From Desulfovibrio sp. TomC (GTDB taxonomy: Bacteria > Desulfobacterota > Desulfovibrionia > Desulfovibrionales > Desulfovibrionaceae), in assembly GCF_000801335.2 (NCBI RefSeq), contig NZ_JSEH01000009.1, positions 150,944 through 214,943 of the forward strand: a stretch of DNA of 64,000 bases, in the 5' to 3' direction. The notes beneath the pieces are model-generated. The model made no database searches. It worked only from the letters and a program-made list of their open reading frames with translations, and was not told the origin of the DNA. The first letter of the stretch is position 1, and every line of letters starts with the position of its first letter. The position numbers were made by a program, and so were the translations under genes. Positions 35,616-43,906 of this stretch are shown piece by piece.

Positions 35616-36860
35616 CTACTCGGCAAAGGCCTTGAAGATCAGGCTGGCGTTGGTGCCGCCAAACCCGAACGAGTTGCAAAGCACACTTCCCACGGCCATC
35701 GTGCGGGCGACGTTTGGCGTATAGTCCAGGTCGCACACCGGGTCCGGGGTGTCCAGGTTGATGGTGGGCGGGATGACGCCCTCCATGATGGTCTTAACAC
35801 TCATGACCGACTCGATGCCGCCGGCAGCGCCTAAGCAGTGGCCGATCATGGACTTGTTGGAGGTCACCGGCACCTTGTAGGCATGGTCGCCGAACACGGT
35901 CTTGATGGCCGTGGTCTCGCAAGAGTCGTTGAGCGAGGTGGAGGTGCCGTGGGCGTTGATGTGGGCGATCTCGGAGGGGGCCATGCGCGCCTCGCGCAGG
36001 GCGGCCCGCATGGCCAGGGCCATGCCGGAACCGTCCTCGGGCGGAGCGGTCATGTGGTAGGCGTCGCCCGATGCGCCAAACCCGGCCACTTCGGCCAGGA
36101 TGCGCGCGCCGCGGGCGGTTGCGTGTTCCAGGGATTCGAGCAGCAGCAGGCCGCAGCCCTCGCCCATGACAAACCCGTCGCGGTCGGCGTCAAAGGGACG
36201 CGAGGCCTTGGCCGGATCGTCATTGCGGGTGGACAGGGCCTTTAAGGCATTAAATCCGCCAACCGCCAGGGGCGTGATGGTGGATTCGACGCCGCCGCAG
36301 ATGGCGGCCGTGGCCCGGCCGAGCATGATGTCCGAGGCGGCGTAGCCGATGCCGTGCAGTCCCGAGGCGCAGGCCGAGGTGGTGCAGACATTGGAGCCGC
36401 GCGCGCCGGTGGCAATGGAGACCTGCCCGGCGGCCATGTTGGCGATCATGGTCGGGATGAAAAAGGGCGAGACACGCGAAGGGCCCTGTTCCATGAGCTT
36501 GGCGTGGGTGGCTTCGAGGGTTTCGAGGCCGCCCAGACCGCAGCCGATGATGACGGAAACCATCTCGGCTTCCTCAGGGGCGATCGTGTACCCTGCGCTC
36601 TCCATGAGCATCATGGCGGTGGACAGGGCGTAAATGGTGAAACGGTCGAGACGTTTGGCCAGCTTGGCCGCGACAAACGGTTTGGAATCGAAGTCTTTGA
36701 CTTCGCAGGCAAAGCGCGTGTCGTAGGCCGTGGCGTCGAACCTGGTGATGGGGGCCGCGCCAGAGACGCCGGCCACAAGGTTCTGCCAGCTGCTGGCCAG
36801 ATCGTTGCCGAGGGGGGTGATGGCCGCAAGGCCGGTAACGACTACCCGATGTAAGGTCAT
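35616..36860 (-). CDS. fabF: 3-oxoacyl-ACP synthase II
   Basis: A 414-residue condensing enzyme. The catalytic Cys is in TTSACASGLHG; the two histidines are in NAHGTSTSLND and SNKSMIGHCLGAAGG; the C-terminal loop NSFGFGGTNAS is intact. It elongates acyl-ACP with malonyl-ACP in fatty acid synthesis. It follows acpP by 72 bases, the standard acpP-fabF order. Confidence 0.97.
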   Translation of the reverse strand: MTLHRVVVTGLAAITPLGNDLASSWQNLVAGVSGAAPITRFDATAYDTRFACEVKDFDSKPFVAAKLAKRLDRFTIYALSTAMMLMESAGYTIAPEEAEMVSVIIGCGLGGLETLEATHAKLMEQGPSRVSPFFIPTMIANMAAGQVSIATGARGSNVCTTSACASGLHGIGYAASDIMLGRATAAICGGVESTITPLAVGGFNALKALSTRNDDPAKASRPFDADRDGFVMGEGCGLLLLESLEHATARGARILAEVAGFGASGDAYHMTAPPEDGSGMALAMRAALREARMAPSEIAHINAHGTSTSLNDSCETTAIKTVFGDHAYKVPVTSNKSMIGHCLGAAGGIESVMSVKTIMEGVIPPTINLDTPDPVCDLDYTPNVARTMAVGSVLCNSFGFGGTNASLIFKAFAE

Positions 36861-36932
36861 GGCGCTTCCGTCCGCAAGCCGGGGCGGGCAGAAAGCCGCA
36901 ACGCCGCCCCGGCCCGACTGGGCGTTTGGGGC

Positions 36933-37169
36933 TTATTCGCCCTTTTTCTTTTCGATAAAGGAGATGGCGTCCTGGACTTTCTGGATCGTCTGGGCATCCT
37001 CGTCCGAGATTTCGACGCCAAATTCTTCTTCCATGGCCATGATCAGCTCGGTCAGATCCAGGGAGTCGGCGCCCAGGTCATCCACGAACTTGGCTTCGGG
37101 AAGCACTTCAGCGGCGTCCACGCCAAGCTGATCCACGATGATCTCTTTGACTTTTTCCGCGACAGACAT
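36933..37169 (-). CDS. acpP: Acyl carrier protein
   Basis: A 78-residue acidic helical protein with the phosphopantetheine site [12 protein letters not shown] (the serine of DSL) and the usual C-terminal helix. ATG 37169 is chosen for GGAGG eight bases upstream; the ATG four codons earlier overlaps that ribosome site. It carries growing acyl chains for FabF, FabG and FabH encoded around it. Confidence 0.97.
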   Translation of the reverse strand: MSVAEKVKEIIVDQLGVDAAEVLPEAKFVDDLGADSLDLTELIMAMEEEFGVEISDEDAQTIQKVQDAISFIEKKKGE

Positions 37170-37204
37170 GATGTCCTCCAAGTAAGGGCCGTATGACGTT
37201 TCGG

Positions 37205-37933
37205 TTACATGTACATGCCGCCGTTGATACCGAGAACCTGGCCGGTCACATAGGCGGCGTCGTCGCTGGCCAGATAACTGACGGCAGCGGCGATCTCCCC
37301 GGGAGCGCAGGCGCGCTTGGCCGGAATGCGGTCGGCAAAGGACGCCTTGACGGCATCGGGTAAAACAGCGGTCATGTCGGTTTCCACAAAGCCCGGGGCC
37401 ACGGCGTTGACCGTGATGTTGCGGGCGGCAAGCTCAAGGGCGGCGGATTTGGTCAGGCCAATGAGGCCAGCCTTGGCCGCTGCGTAGTTGGCCTGCCCGG
37501 CATTGCCGGACTGGCCGACCACCGAAGTGATATTGATAATGCGGCCGGTGCGGCGCTTCATCATGATCTTGGCGGCCTCGCGCAGGCAGATAAACGCCCC
37601 GATCAGATTGATGCGGATAACGGCCGCGAAATCTTCGTCCTTCATGCGCACGATCAGCCCGTCGCGGGTGATGCCGGCGTTGTTGACCAGGACGTGGAGA
37701 TCGGCGTCTTTCATATGGTCGGCGAAAAAGGCGGCCACCGCCGCAGCGTCGCCGGTATCGAGCGGCAGGGCGCGGGCAATGCCGCCGGCCGAGACGATTT
37801 CGTCGACCACGGCCGCCGCCGCTTCGGGCTTGCTGACGTAGGTGACGACCACAGCGTAGCCGTCGGCGGCGAGGCGTTTGGCTACGGCCGCGCCGATGCC
37901 GCGCGAGCCGCCGGTGATAAGCGCCGTAGGCAT
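37205..37933 (-). CDS. fabG: 3-oxoacyl-ACP reductase
   Basis: A 242-residue short-chain dehydrogenase. NADPH-binding [11 protein letters not shown] lies at the N-terminus, NNAG in strand 4, and the catalytic Ser-Tyr-Lys in [10 protein letters not shown] and NYAAAKAG. The end ([21 protein letters not shown]) is typical FabG. It is 35 bases upstream of acpP and separated from fabH by a 258-base gap with strong hairpins. Confidence 0.97.
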   Translation of the reverse strand: MPTALITGGSRGIGAAVAKRLAADGYAVVVTYVSKPEAAAAVVDEIVSAGGIARALPLDTGDAAAVAAFFADHMKDADLHVLVNNAGITRDGLIVRMKDEDFAAVIRINLIGAFICLREAAKIMMKRRTGRIINITSVVGQSGNAGQANYAAAKAGLIGLTKSAALELAARNITVNAVAPGFVETDMTAVLPDAVKASFADRIPAKRACAPGEIAAAVSYLASDDAAYVTGQVLGINGGMYM

Positions 37934-38078
37934 GGCAGAACTCCTTGTCGCCGGCCTCGGGGGAAACCCGGGGCATGCTCACAGTCGTTGACGGGAAAGG
38001 CGAAGGCAATTGCCCCATCCTGGGCGGGCAGGGCGACACCCTAGCCGAAACGCCCGCACACGGCAAATCCGTTTTCCG

Positions 38079-38116
38079 GCCGTTTCGTCGGCGGCAGTTG
38101 CCGCGGACGAAACGGC
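38079..38116. repeat. Near-perfect 38-bp palindrome between fabH and fabG
   Basis: Two 18-base arms (GCCGTTTCGTCGGCGGCA and TGCCGCGGACGAAACGGC) differ at one pair and are separated by two bases. A second, weaker hairpin (GCAACGCC/GGCGTTGC) lies at 38127-38152. Neither has a T run. They may attenuate or process the operon RNA, or bind a regulator. Confidence 0.75.
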
Positions 38117-38191
38117 GTATCCCTGGGCAACGCCGAAAAACCAGGGCGTTGCGGCCGGGTCGGGCCGGTCGGGGGCGTCCCCCGAGCCGGG

Positions 38192-39181
38192 CTAAAACTG
38201 CAGCAGGGACGCGCCCCAGGTGAATCCGCCGCCAAAAACGGCCAGGAGCACCAAGGCTCCGGGCTGGATGCGACCGGTCTGCCGGGCTTCGGCCAGGGCG
38301 ATGCCAACGGACGAGGCCGAGGAATTGCCGTAGCGGTCGATAGTGATGACGCACCGCTCGGCCGGAATGGAAAGTTTCTTGGCCACGGCGTCGATGATGC
38401 GCAGGTTGGCCTGATGCGGAATGAGAAAATCCACCCCGTCGGCGGCGATGCCGGCCCCGGCCAGCACTTCCTCGCACACGGCGGTCATGTTGCGCACGGC
38501 ATGCTTGAAGACTTCCTGCCCGGCCATCTGTACGAAGAAATTTTCATCCACCACGTCGCCGAGTTTCAAGGGTGCGGCCGAACCGCCGCCCTTGACCGTC
38601 AGCAGGTGGCCAAGAGACCCGTCGCTGTAGAGTCGGGCATCGACGATGCGGGCCGAGCCTTCGCCCGGGGTGGCGGCGATAATGGCGGCGCTGGCCCCGT
38701 CGCCGAAAAGGACGCAGGTGCGGCGATCCGCCCAGTTGGTGCGCGAGGTGAGCACTTCGGCGGCGCACAGGAGCACCTTGGCCTCGGGATGCAGGGCCAC
38801 GATGGACCGGGCCGTTTCCAGGCCGTAGACAAACCCCGAACAGGCGGCATTCAGGTCCTGGGCGAATTTTCCACGGATGCCGAGCTTTTCTTCCAGCAGG
38901 CAGGCCGTGGGCGGACAGTAGAAATCCGGGGTGAGGGTATAGACCAGGATATGGGTCAGCTCGTCGGCCGTCATGCCGGCATCGGCCAGGGCGGCCTTGG
39001 CCGCGCCAAGCGCCAGATCGGAGGTGGCTTGGCCGGGGACGGCCACGCGGCGCTCCCGGATGCCGGTGCGGGTGGTGATCCACTCATCGGTGGTGTCGAC
39101 GATCTTTTCCAGATCGGCGTTGGTCACCACGTTTTCCGGCACATAAAAACCCAGACCGCGAATGAAAAAATCGTGTGTCAT
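38192..39181 (-). CDS. fabH: 3-oxoacyl-ACP synthase III
   Basis: A 329-residue enzyme that starts fatty acid synthesis by condensing acetyl-CoA with malonyl-ACP. The catalytic triad is visible: Cys in NAACSGFVYGL, His in IPHQANLRI and Asn in YGNSSASS. ATG 39181 starts the normal N-terminus (FFIRGLGFYVPENVVTN); the longer frame overlaps plsX and is rejected. It is 14 bases downstream of plsX. Confidence 0.97.
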   Translation of the reverse strand: MTHDFFIRGLGFYVPENVVTNADLEKIVDTTDEWITTRTGIRERRVAVPGQATSDLALGAAKAALADAGMTADELTHILVYTLTPDFYCPPTACLLEEKLGIRGKFAQDLNAACSGFVYGLETARSIVALHPEAKVLLCAAEVLTSRTNWADRRTCVLFGDGASAAIIAATPGEGSARIVDARLYSDGSLGHLLTVKGGGSAAPLKLGDVVDENFFVQMAGQEVFKHAVRNMTAVCEEVLAGAGIAADGVDFLIPHQANLRIIDAVAKKLSIPAERCVITIDRYGNSSASSVGIALAEARQTGRIQPGALVLLAVFGGGFTWGASLLQF

Positions 39182-39195
39182 GAAGGGGAACCGTC

Positions 39196-40245
39196 TTAGC
39201 GTTGGTCGTTGGCGGCCGGCCGGCGGGTGCCGGCCAAGTCGATATTTGCGGCCACGGCCTCGGACAGATGGGAATTGGCTTCCATCGCCACAAAGCGGGC
39301 AGCCATGCGCACGGCGCTGGACATGGCCTTGGAATTGGATGCGCCGTGGCAGATCAGGCAGCTGCCCTTGACGCCCAGCAGCGGGGCTCCGCCGTATTCG
39401 GCGTAATCGACCAAGCGGGAGAAGCGTTTGAGGGCGTTTAAGGCCAGCATGGTGCCGATCTGGCCGAAAAAGCCCCGGCGCAGCTCGCCTTTGAGCAACC
39501 GCCCAAGCGACGAGGCCAGACCTTCGGCCTGCTTGACCACCACGTTGCCCACAAACCCGTCGCACACCACCACGTCCACGTTGCCTGTAAACAGGTCGCG
39601 GCCCTCGATGTTGCCGACGAAATTGAGCGAGCTGGCCCGCAGCAGGTCAAAAGCCTCTTTGACCAGCAAATTGCCCTTGCCTGATTCCTCGCCGTTGGAC
39701 AACAGCGCCACGGTCGGGTTTTCCCGGCCGAGCATGGTCTTGGCCAAGACCGAGGCCATGACGCCGAACTGGAGCAGGTGGAAGCCCTTGCAGTCCACGT
39801 TGGCTCCCACGTCGATGATGACGGTGTGGGAGCGTTCGGTGGGCATGAACGTGGCAATGGCCGGCCGGTCCACCCCGGGCACGCGCCCGATGGTGAACAT
39901 GGCGCAGGCCAGGGTGGCTCCTGAGTGGCCGGCGGAAATGACGCCGTCGGCCTCCCCGTCGCGCACGAGGTTGCAGGCCACCTGAATGGACGAATCCTTC
40001 TTGCGGCGCAGGGCCTCGGTCGGTTTCTCCTCCATCTCCACCACCTGGGAGGCGTGGACAATGGAAACAGGCAGCCCTTTGGCGTCGTAGCGCGCCAACT
40101 GGGCCGTGATCGCGTCCTGGTCGCCGACAAGGATGATTTCGGCCTTGCCGGCCTTGGCGGCGTGCAACGCGCCGGGCACCACGACGTGGGGACCGAAATC
40201 CCCGCCCATGGCGTCCACGGCGATGCGCGGCTTGTTATTCGGCAT
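39196..40245 (-). CDS. plsX: Phosphate acyltransferase
   Basis: A 349-residue protein making acyl-phosphate from acyl-ACP for phospholipid synthesis. Characteristic segments: IAVDAMGGDFGPHVVVPGA, SAGHSGATLACAMF, IDVGANVDC and VVCDGFVGNVVVK. ATG 40245 lies within the end of rpmF (11-base overlap), so translation is coupled. The rpmF-plsX-fabH order is conserved in many bacteria. Confidence 0.97.
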   Translation of the reverse strand: MPNNKPRIAVDAMGGDFGPHVVVPGALHAAKAGKAEIILVGDQDAITAQLARYDAKGLPVSIVHASQVVEMEEKPTEALRRKKDSSIQVACNLVRDGEADGVISAGHSGATLACAMFTIGRVPGVDRPAIATFMPTERSHTVIIDVGANVDCKGFHLLQFGVMASVLAKTMLGRENPTVALLSNGEESGKGNLLVKEAFDLLRASSLNFVGNIEGRDLFTGNVDVVVCDGFVGNVVVKQAEGLASSLGRLLKGELRRGFFGQIGTMLALNALKRFSRLVDYAEYGGAPLLGVKGSCLICHGASNSKAMSSAVRMAARFVAMEANSHLSEAVAANIDLAGTRRPAANDQR

Positions 40246-40417
40246 CGTCCTTCCGCAGCATCTGGCGACCGCGGTAGGTGCCGCAGCTCGGGCAGATACG
40301 GTGGGGCAGGGTGGGCTCGCCACAGGAGCAAAGAACCACCGCAGGTACCGGAACGTGGTCGTGGGCGCGGCGCATGCCTTTGCGGGACTTGGAGATTTTT
40401 CTATTAGGAACAGCCAT
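40235..40417 (-). CDS. rpmF: Ribosomal protein L32
   Basis: A 60-residue basic protein beginning AVPNRKISKSRKGMRRAHD, the usual L32 start, followed by a zinc ribbon (CSCG and CPSCG). It sits between yceD and plsX as in most bacteria. Confidence 0.96.
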   Translation of the reverse strand: MAVPNRKISKSRKGMRRAHDHVPVPAVVLCSCGEPTLPHRICPSCGTYRGRQMLRKDDAE

Positions 40418-40484
40418 GGCGATTACCTCGCGTCAAGGGTTGGGAGAGCTTAGCAAACAAAGCGCGTCAAACAGGCGACAATGC

Positions 40485-41027
40485 CTAGTTGGAACCGCGC
40501 GGCACCTTTAAATTACGCAATACGGCCATTCTCGGGTCGCCGGTCTCGGTCTCGCAGCCGCAGGACCCCTCGCCCAGCCGTACGCCGCAGCGGGGACACA
40601 GCCCCGGGCAGTCTTCATCGCAAAGCGGCTTGACCGGCAGCGCGAGCAGGAACTGCTCCCAGAGAAGGCTCCCCGCGTCAAGCTCCAATATTTTCCCACG
40701 GCGACGGACCAGCCCGGGTTCCAGGCTTTGTTCGTCTTCCAGGGGCAATTCTTCGTAGAGGTCGAAATTCGTGTCCACGGCCAACAGGACATCCTCGGCG
40801 CACCGGTCGCACGGGGTGACCAGCGCCCCGCGCAGCCAGCCGGCCAGGAGCACGCCCCGGCCCTGCGGGGTCACGGTGAACGCGGCGGCCAAGCCCGTAT
40901 CCGGGAGATCCAGGCGATAGGGCAGGGAAAATTCCGCGATGGAACCGGACCACAAGGTCTGGTCGGAAAAAGAAAATTCCCGGCCGGTTGCCGGGATGTC
41001 GGTAATATCGAGCCACAGTTCGGACAT
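40485..41027 (-). CDS. YceD/DUF177 family protein
   Basis: A 180-residue protein of the DUF177 family, which nearly always precedes rpmF and has been linked with 23S rRNA maturation. The core motif VTPCDRCAEDVLL and the C-terminal cysteine pairs (CDEDCPGLCPRCG) are present, suggesting zinc binding. It is the first gene of the rpmF-plsX-fab operon; a sigma-70 promoter with 17-base spacing lies 24-52 bases upstream. Confidence 0.93.
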   Translation of the reverse strand: MSELWLDITDIPATGREFSFSDQTLWSGSIAEFSLPYRLDLPDTGLAAAFTVTPQGRGVLLAGWLRGALVTPCDRCAEDVLLAVDTNFDLYEELPLEDEQSLEPGLVRRRGKILELDAGSLLWEQFLLALPVKPLCDEDCPGLCPRCGVRLGEGSCGCETETGDPRMAVLRNLKVPRGSN

Positions 41028-41050
41028 GGGTACCCCTCGCGAAGAAGAGT

Positions 41051-41079
41051 GTGCTAGACCCTGGGTGACGTCTTGTCAA
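41051..41079 (-). promoter_or_regulatory. Sigma-70 promoter of the yceD-rpmF-fab operon
   Basis: On the minus strand, a perfect -35 TTGACA is followed after exactly 17 bases by TAGCAC as -10. It lies 24 bases upstream of ATG 41027. Confidence 0.7.
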
Positions 41080-41222
41080 GAAAAAGCTTGCCAAGGTCTT
41101 CCAACCCATGTACCTCACAAAATTCTTTGCGTCACTGTGAAAAACGCGCGTTTGCCCAAGCTCCGCCACGGGGTTTTTTTGGCGGGCAAAACCGCGAATC
41201 ATGTTTCCGGAGGGATCAAATA

Positions 41223-41432
41223 ATGGCTAAGATCTGCGATCATTGCGGCAAAAAGCCCCAGAGCGGCAACAACGTGAGCCACGCCAACAACAAGACCAAG
41301 CGCCGTTTCGAGCCCAATCTCGTCAACGTCCGCGCCCAGCTGCCCTCGGGCGAGGTCAAGACCATCACGGTGTGCACCCGTTGCCTGCGTTCCGGCGCCG
41401 TGGTCAAGCCGGTTGCCAAAACCGCCGCCTAG
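41223..41432 (+). CDS. rpmB: Ribosomal protein L28
   Basis: A 69-residue L28 with [19 protein letters not shown] at the start and CTRCLR near the end, the zinc-binding version. ATG 41223 is preceded by CCGGAGGGATC. It is divergent from the yceD operon and followed by a strong terminator. Confidence 0.97.
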   Translation: MAKICDHCGKKPQSGNNVSHANNKTKRRFEPNLVNVRAQLPSGEVKTITVCTRCLRSGAVVKPVAKTAA

Positions 41433-41456
41433 CGCGTCCGGTTGTAAAGCTTTCTG

Positions 41457-41487
41457 ACGGTCCGCTGCGGCGGACCGTCTTTTTTTG
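41457..41487 (+). terminator. Intrinsic terminator after rpmB
   Basis: ACGGTCCGC-TGCG-GCGGACCGT is a perfect 9-bp stem followed by CTTTTTTT. It may also stop transcripts entering from the convergent gene at 41502. Confidence 0.93.
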
Positions 41488-41501
41488 CGTCCTCCCGTCC
41501 G

Positions 41502-42818
41502 TTACGAACCCTCCTCCTCTTCCGACGGCGGCGTGACCAGCACCCGGTCGATGCGCCGGCCGTCCATGTCCACCACCTCGAAGACCGCCCCGTTGGCGGC
41601 AAACGTCTCGCCGATATGCGGGATATGGCCCAGGCGGCTTAAGATGAACCCGGCCAGGGTGCCGGCGGCGAAGTCTTCCGGCCAGGGGCGCGGCAGCCCC
41701 AGCGCCGCCGCCACCTCGTCCACGGGCGTGGCTGCGTCCGCCAGAAGCGACCCGTCGGGCCGGCGCACCAGATCGGCTTCGGCTGCGCCGGCCTGCCCGG
41801 CCAGCTCGCCCACCATGTCGGCAAACACGTCGGCCACCGTCACCACCCCGACCGCCTCGCCGTATTCATCCACCACCAGGGCCAGTTTGAGTCCCGGGGT
41901 GTCCCGGAAAGCGAGCAGCAGGTCGATGCCGCGCATGGTTTCGGGCAGATAGTGCGGCTGGACCAGATAAGCGGCCAGGTCAAGGCGGCCGGCGCGGATG
42001 CGCCCGGCCAGCACGTCCCTGGTCCGGACCACGCCAAGGACATTGTTGAAATCACCGCGGCACACCGGAAACCGGGTGTGGCTGCTTGTTAGCATCTGCT
42101 CAAGGATCGTGGCTTCGTCGGCCTCGATATCCAGCCAGTCGGCCCGGGAGCGATGGGTCATGATGACGCCGAGCGGCCGGTCGGCCAGCCGCAGCAGGCG
42201 TTCCATGATGTCGTGCTCGGCATCCTCGATGACCCCGTGGCGGCGGCCTTCGAGCAGGATTCCCCGGATGTCCTCCTCGGTGACGGTTGGCGCGCCCTCG
42301 CCGCCAAGGCCCAGCAGGCGCAGGGTCGCCCTGGTGGCCAGGCCCAGGAACCAGACCGCCGGGCGGCTGACCAGCATGAGCCAGCGCATGGCCGGGGCGG
42401 CGAACAGGGCGATGGGTTCGGGTCGGGCCAGGGCCAGCCGTTTGGGCGCCAGTTCGCCCAAAAGCAGGGTGAGCAGGGCGATGGGGGCAACCACGCCGGC
42501 CAGGGACAGGGCCTCGGCATAGGGGGCCAGGGCCGGCGTCCAGGCCAGGGCGGCGGCCAGAGCCGGAGCCAGGGTGGCTCCGCCGTAGGCGCTGCCGAGC
42601 ACCCCGGCCAGGGTGATGCCGATCTGCACCGCGGCCAGGAAGGCCTCGGGGTGCTCAAGCAGGCGCAGACAGGTCCTGGCCCGGCGGCTGCCGGCTTCGG
42701 CCAGGGCTGTCAGGCGCGCCTTGCGCGAGGCCACCAGAGCCATCTCGGCCATGGCAAAAAAACCATTGAGCCCAATCAGGGCCAAAACGATCAACAGCTG
42801 GACGGGTACGGTGGTCAT
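41502..42818 (-). CDS. CNNM/CorC-type hemolysin-family membrane protein
   Basis: A 438-residue protein with an N-terminal CNNM (DUF21) domain of four hydrophobic helices (LIVLALIGLNGFFAMAEMALV; GELAPKRLALARPEP). Two CBS motifs follow (IMTHRSRADWLDIEADEAT; VVDEYGEAVGVVTVADVF) and a CorC_HlyC transporter-associated domain ends the protein (AGTLAGFILSRLGHIPHIGE). The family is linked to magnesium or cobalt homeostasis rather than haemolysis. ATG 42818 begins the first helix. Monocistronic. Confidence 0.92.
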   Translation of the reverse strand: MTTVPVQLLIVLALIGLNGFFAMAEMALVASRKARLTALAEAGSRRARTCLRLLEHPEAFLAAVQIGITLAGVLGSAYGGATLAPALAAALAWTPALAPYAEALSLAGVVAPIALLTLLLGELAPKRLALARPEPIALFAAPAMRWLMLVSRPAVWFLGLATRATLRLLGLGGEGAPTVTEEDIRGILLEGRRHGVIEDAEHDIMERLLRLADRPLGVIMTHRSRADWLDIEADEATILEQMLTSSHTRFPVCRGDFNNVLGVVRTRDVLAGRIRAGRLDLAAYLVQPHYLPETMRGIDLLLAFRDTPGLKLALVVDEYGEAVGVVTVADVFADMVGELAGQAGAAEADLVRRPDGSLLADAATPVDEVAAALGLPRPWPEDFAAGTLAGFILSRLGHIPHIGETFAANGAVFEVVDMDGRRIDRVLVTPPSEEEEGS

Positions 42819-43042
42819 GACTGCTCTCCAGGAAGACGAACCTGGCCGGTAACCGGGCGAGTCAATCTAGTCCGGCCGGATCGTGGGGGCAATGGCGATC
42901 CGGGGGCGTCTTGCCGGACGGGATGAATTGGCGTAGCCTGAATGCTCTCAGATAATTTTGGTTATTTCTTTGCAGTCTTTACAGTGTGCATCGGACCTCG
43001 TTTTTCATCTTTTGCGGCGCATTGATTTACGGGAATAAAGGC

Positions 43043-43906
43043 ATGATGTGGTGTTGGCTGGTGCAGGCGCGGCAAGTGCTGGTGCTTGCGTTGCTGCTGC
43101 TGTTGTCAAGGCAGGTCTGTCTTTATGCAAGTCAGCCGCCAGTCATTGTCTTTGGCATCGTTCCCCAACACGCATCCGTGGAACTGGCCCGCCAATGGGG
43201 GCCGTTTCTGACGTATCTTGAGGGAAAGACAGGGCTGTCGCTGGTTTTCGAGACGGCGACAGACATCCCTACGTTCGAAGAGCGTCTGGACGCCGGCCGC
43301 TATGACGTTGTGTACTGCAACCCTGCCGACTATGTGCAGCGAAGCAGCGTACCCGGCTACCGCGCCTTTGCCCGGGAAGCCGGCGTGCGGCTGCAAGGCC
43401 TGGTGGTCGTTCCCAGGGACAGCCCGGTGACCAGACTGGACGAACTGGCCGGGGCGACCCTGGCTTTCCCTGCGCCTCTGGCTTTTGCCGCCACCCTGCT
43501 GCCCCTGGCCCATTTCAAGACCCAGGGCCTCGCGGTGACGCCATCCTATGTGGCCACCCACGACTCGGTCTACATGGCCGTGGCCCGGGGATACTTCCCG
43601 GCCGGCGGCGGCATTCGCCGCACCTTCGACAATAGCCCGCCGGACATTCGTCAGACGTTGCGCATCATCTGGGAGTCGCCGCCGTACACGCCGCATCCCC
43701 TGGCCGCCCATCCCCGGGTGCCGGCCGAGGCTGTGGCCCGACTGCGGGCAGCGCTGGTGGCCATGGGGAACGACGCGGCCGGGCAGGAGATCCTGGCCCG
43801 GATGCACTTTTCCGGCTTCGAGGCCGGCGTCGACGCCGACTGGGACGATGTGCGTCAGCTGTTCGGCTTGCCGCCGGCCGGCAGCCGGCAGACCGGATTG
43901 CCATGA
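43043..43906 (+). CDS. PhnD-like periplasmic binding protein
   Basis: A 287-residue secreted protein. The first 35 residues form a signal peptide ([18 protein letters not shown]). The rest fits the phosphate/phosphonate-binding PhnD family ([58 protein letters not shown]). No ABC transporter genes are adjacent; instead it overlaps a hybrid kinase gene by ATGA, so it probably presents a ligand to that kinase. ATG 43043 or 43046 opens the signal peptide. Confidence 0.85.
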   Translation: MMWCWLVQARQVLVLALLLLLSRQVCLYASQPPVIVFGIVPQHASVELARQWGPFLTYLEGKTGLSLVFETATDIPTFEERLDAGRYDVVYCNPADYVQRSSVPGYRAFAREAGVRLQGLVVVPRDSPVTRLDELAGATLAFPAPLAFAATLLPLAHFKTQGLAVTPSYVATHDSVYMAVARGYFPAGGGIRRTFDNSPPDIRQTLRIIWESPPYTPHPLAAHPRVPAEAVARLRAALVAMGNDAAGQEILARMHFSGFEAGVDADWDDVRQLFGLPPAGSRQTGLP

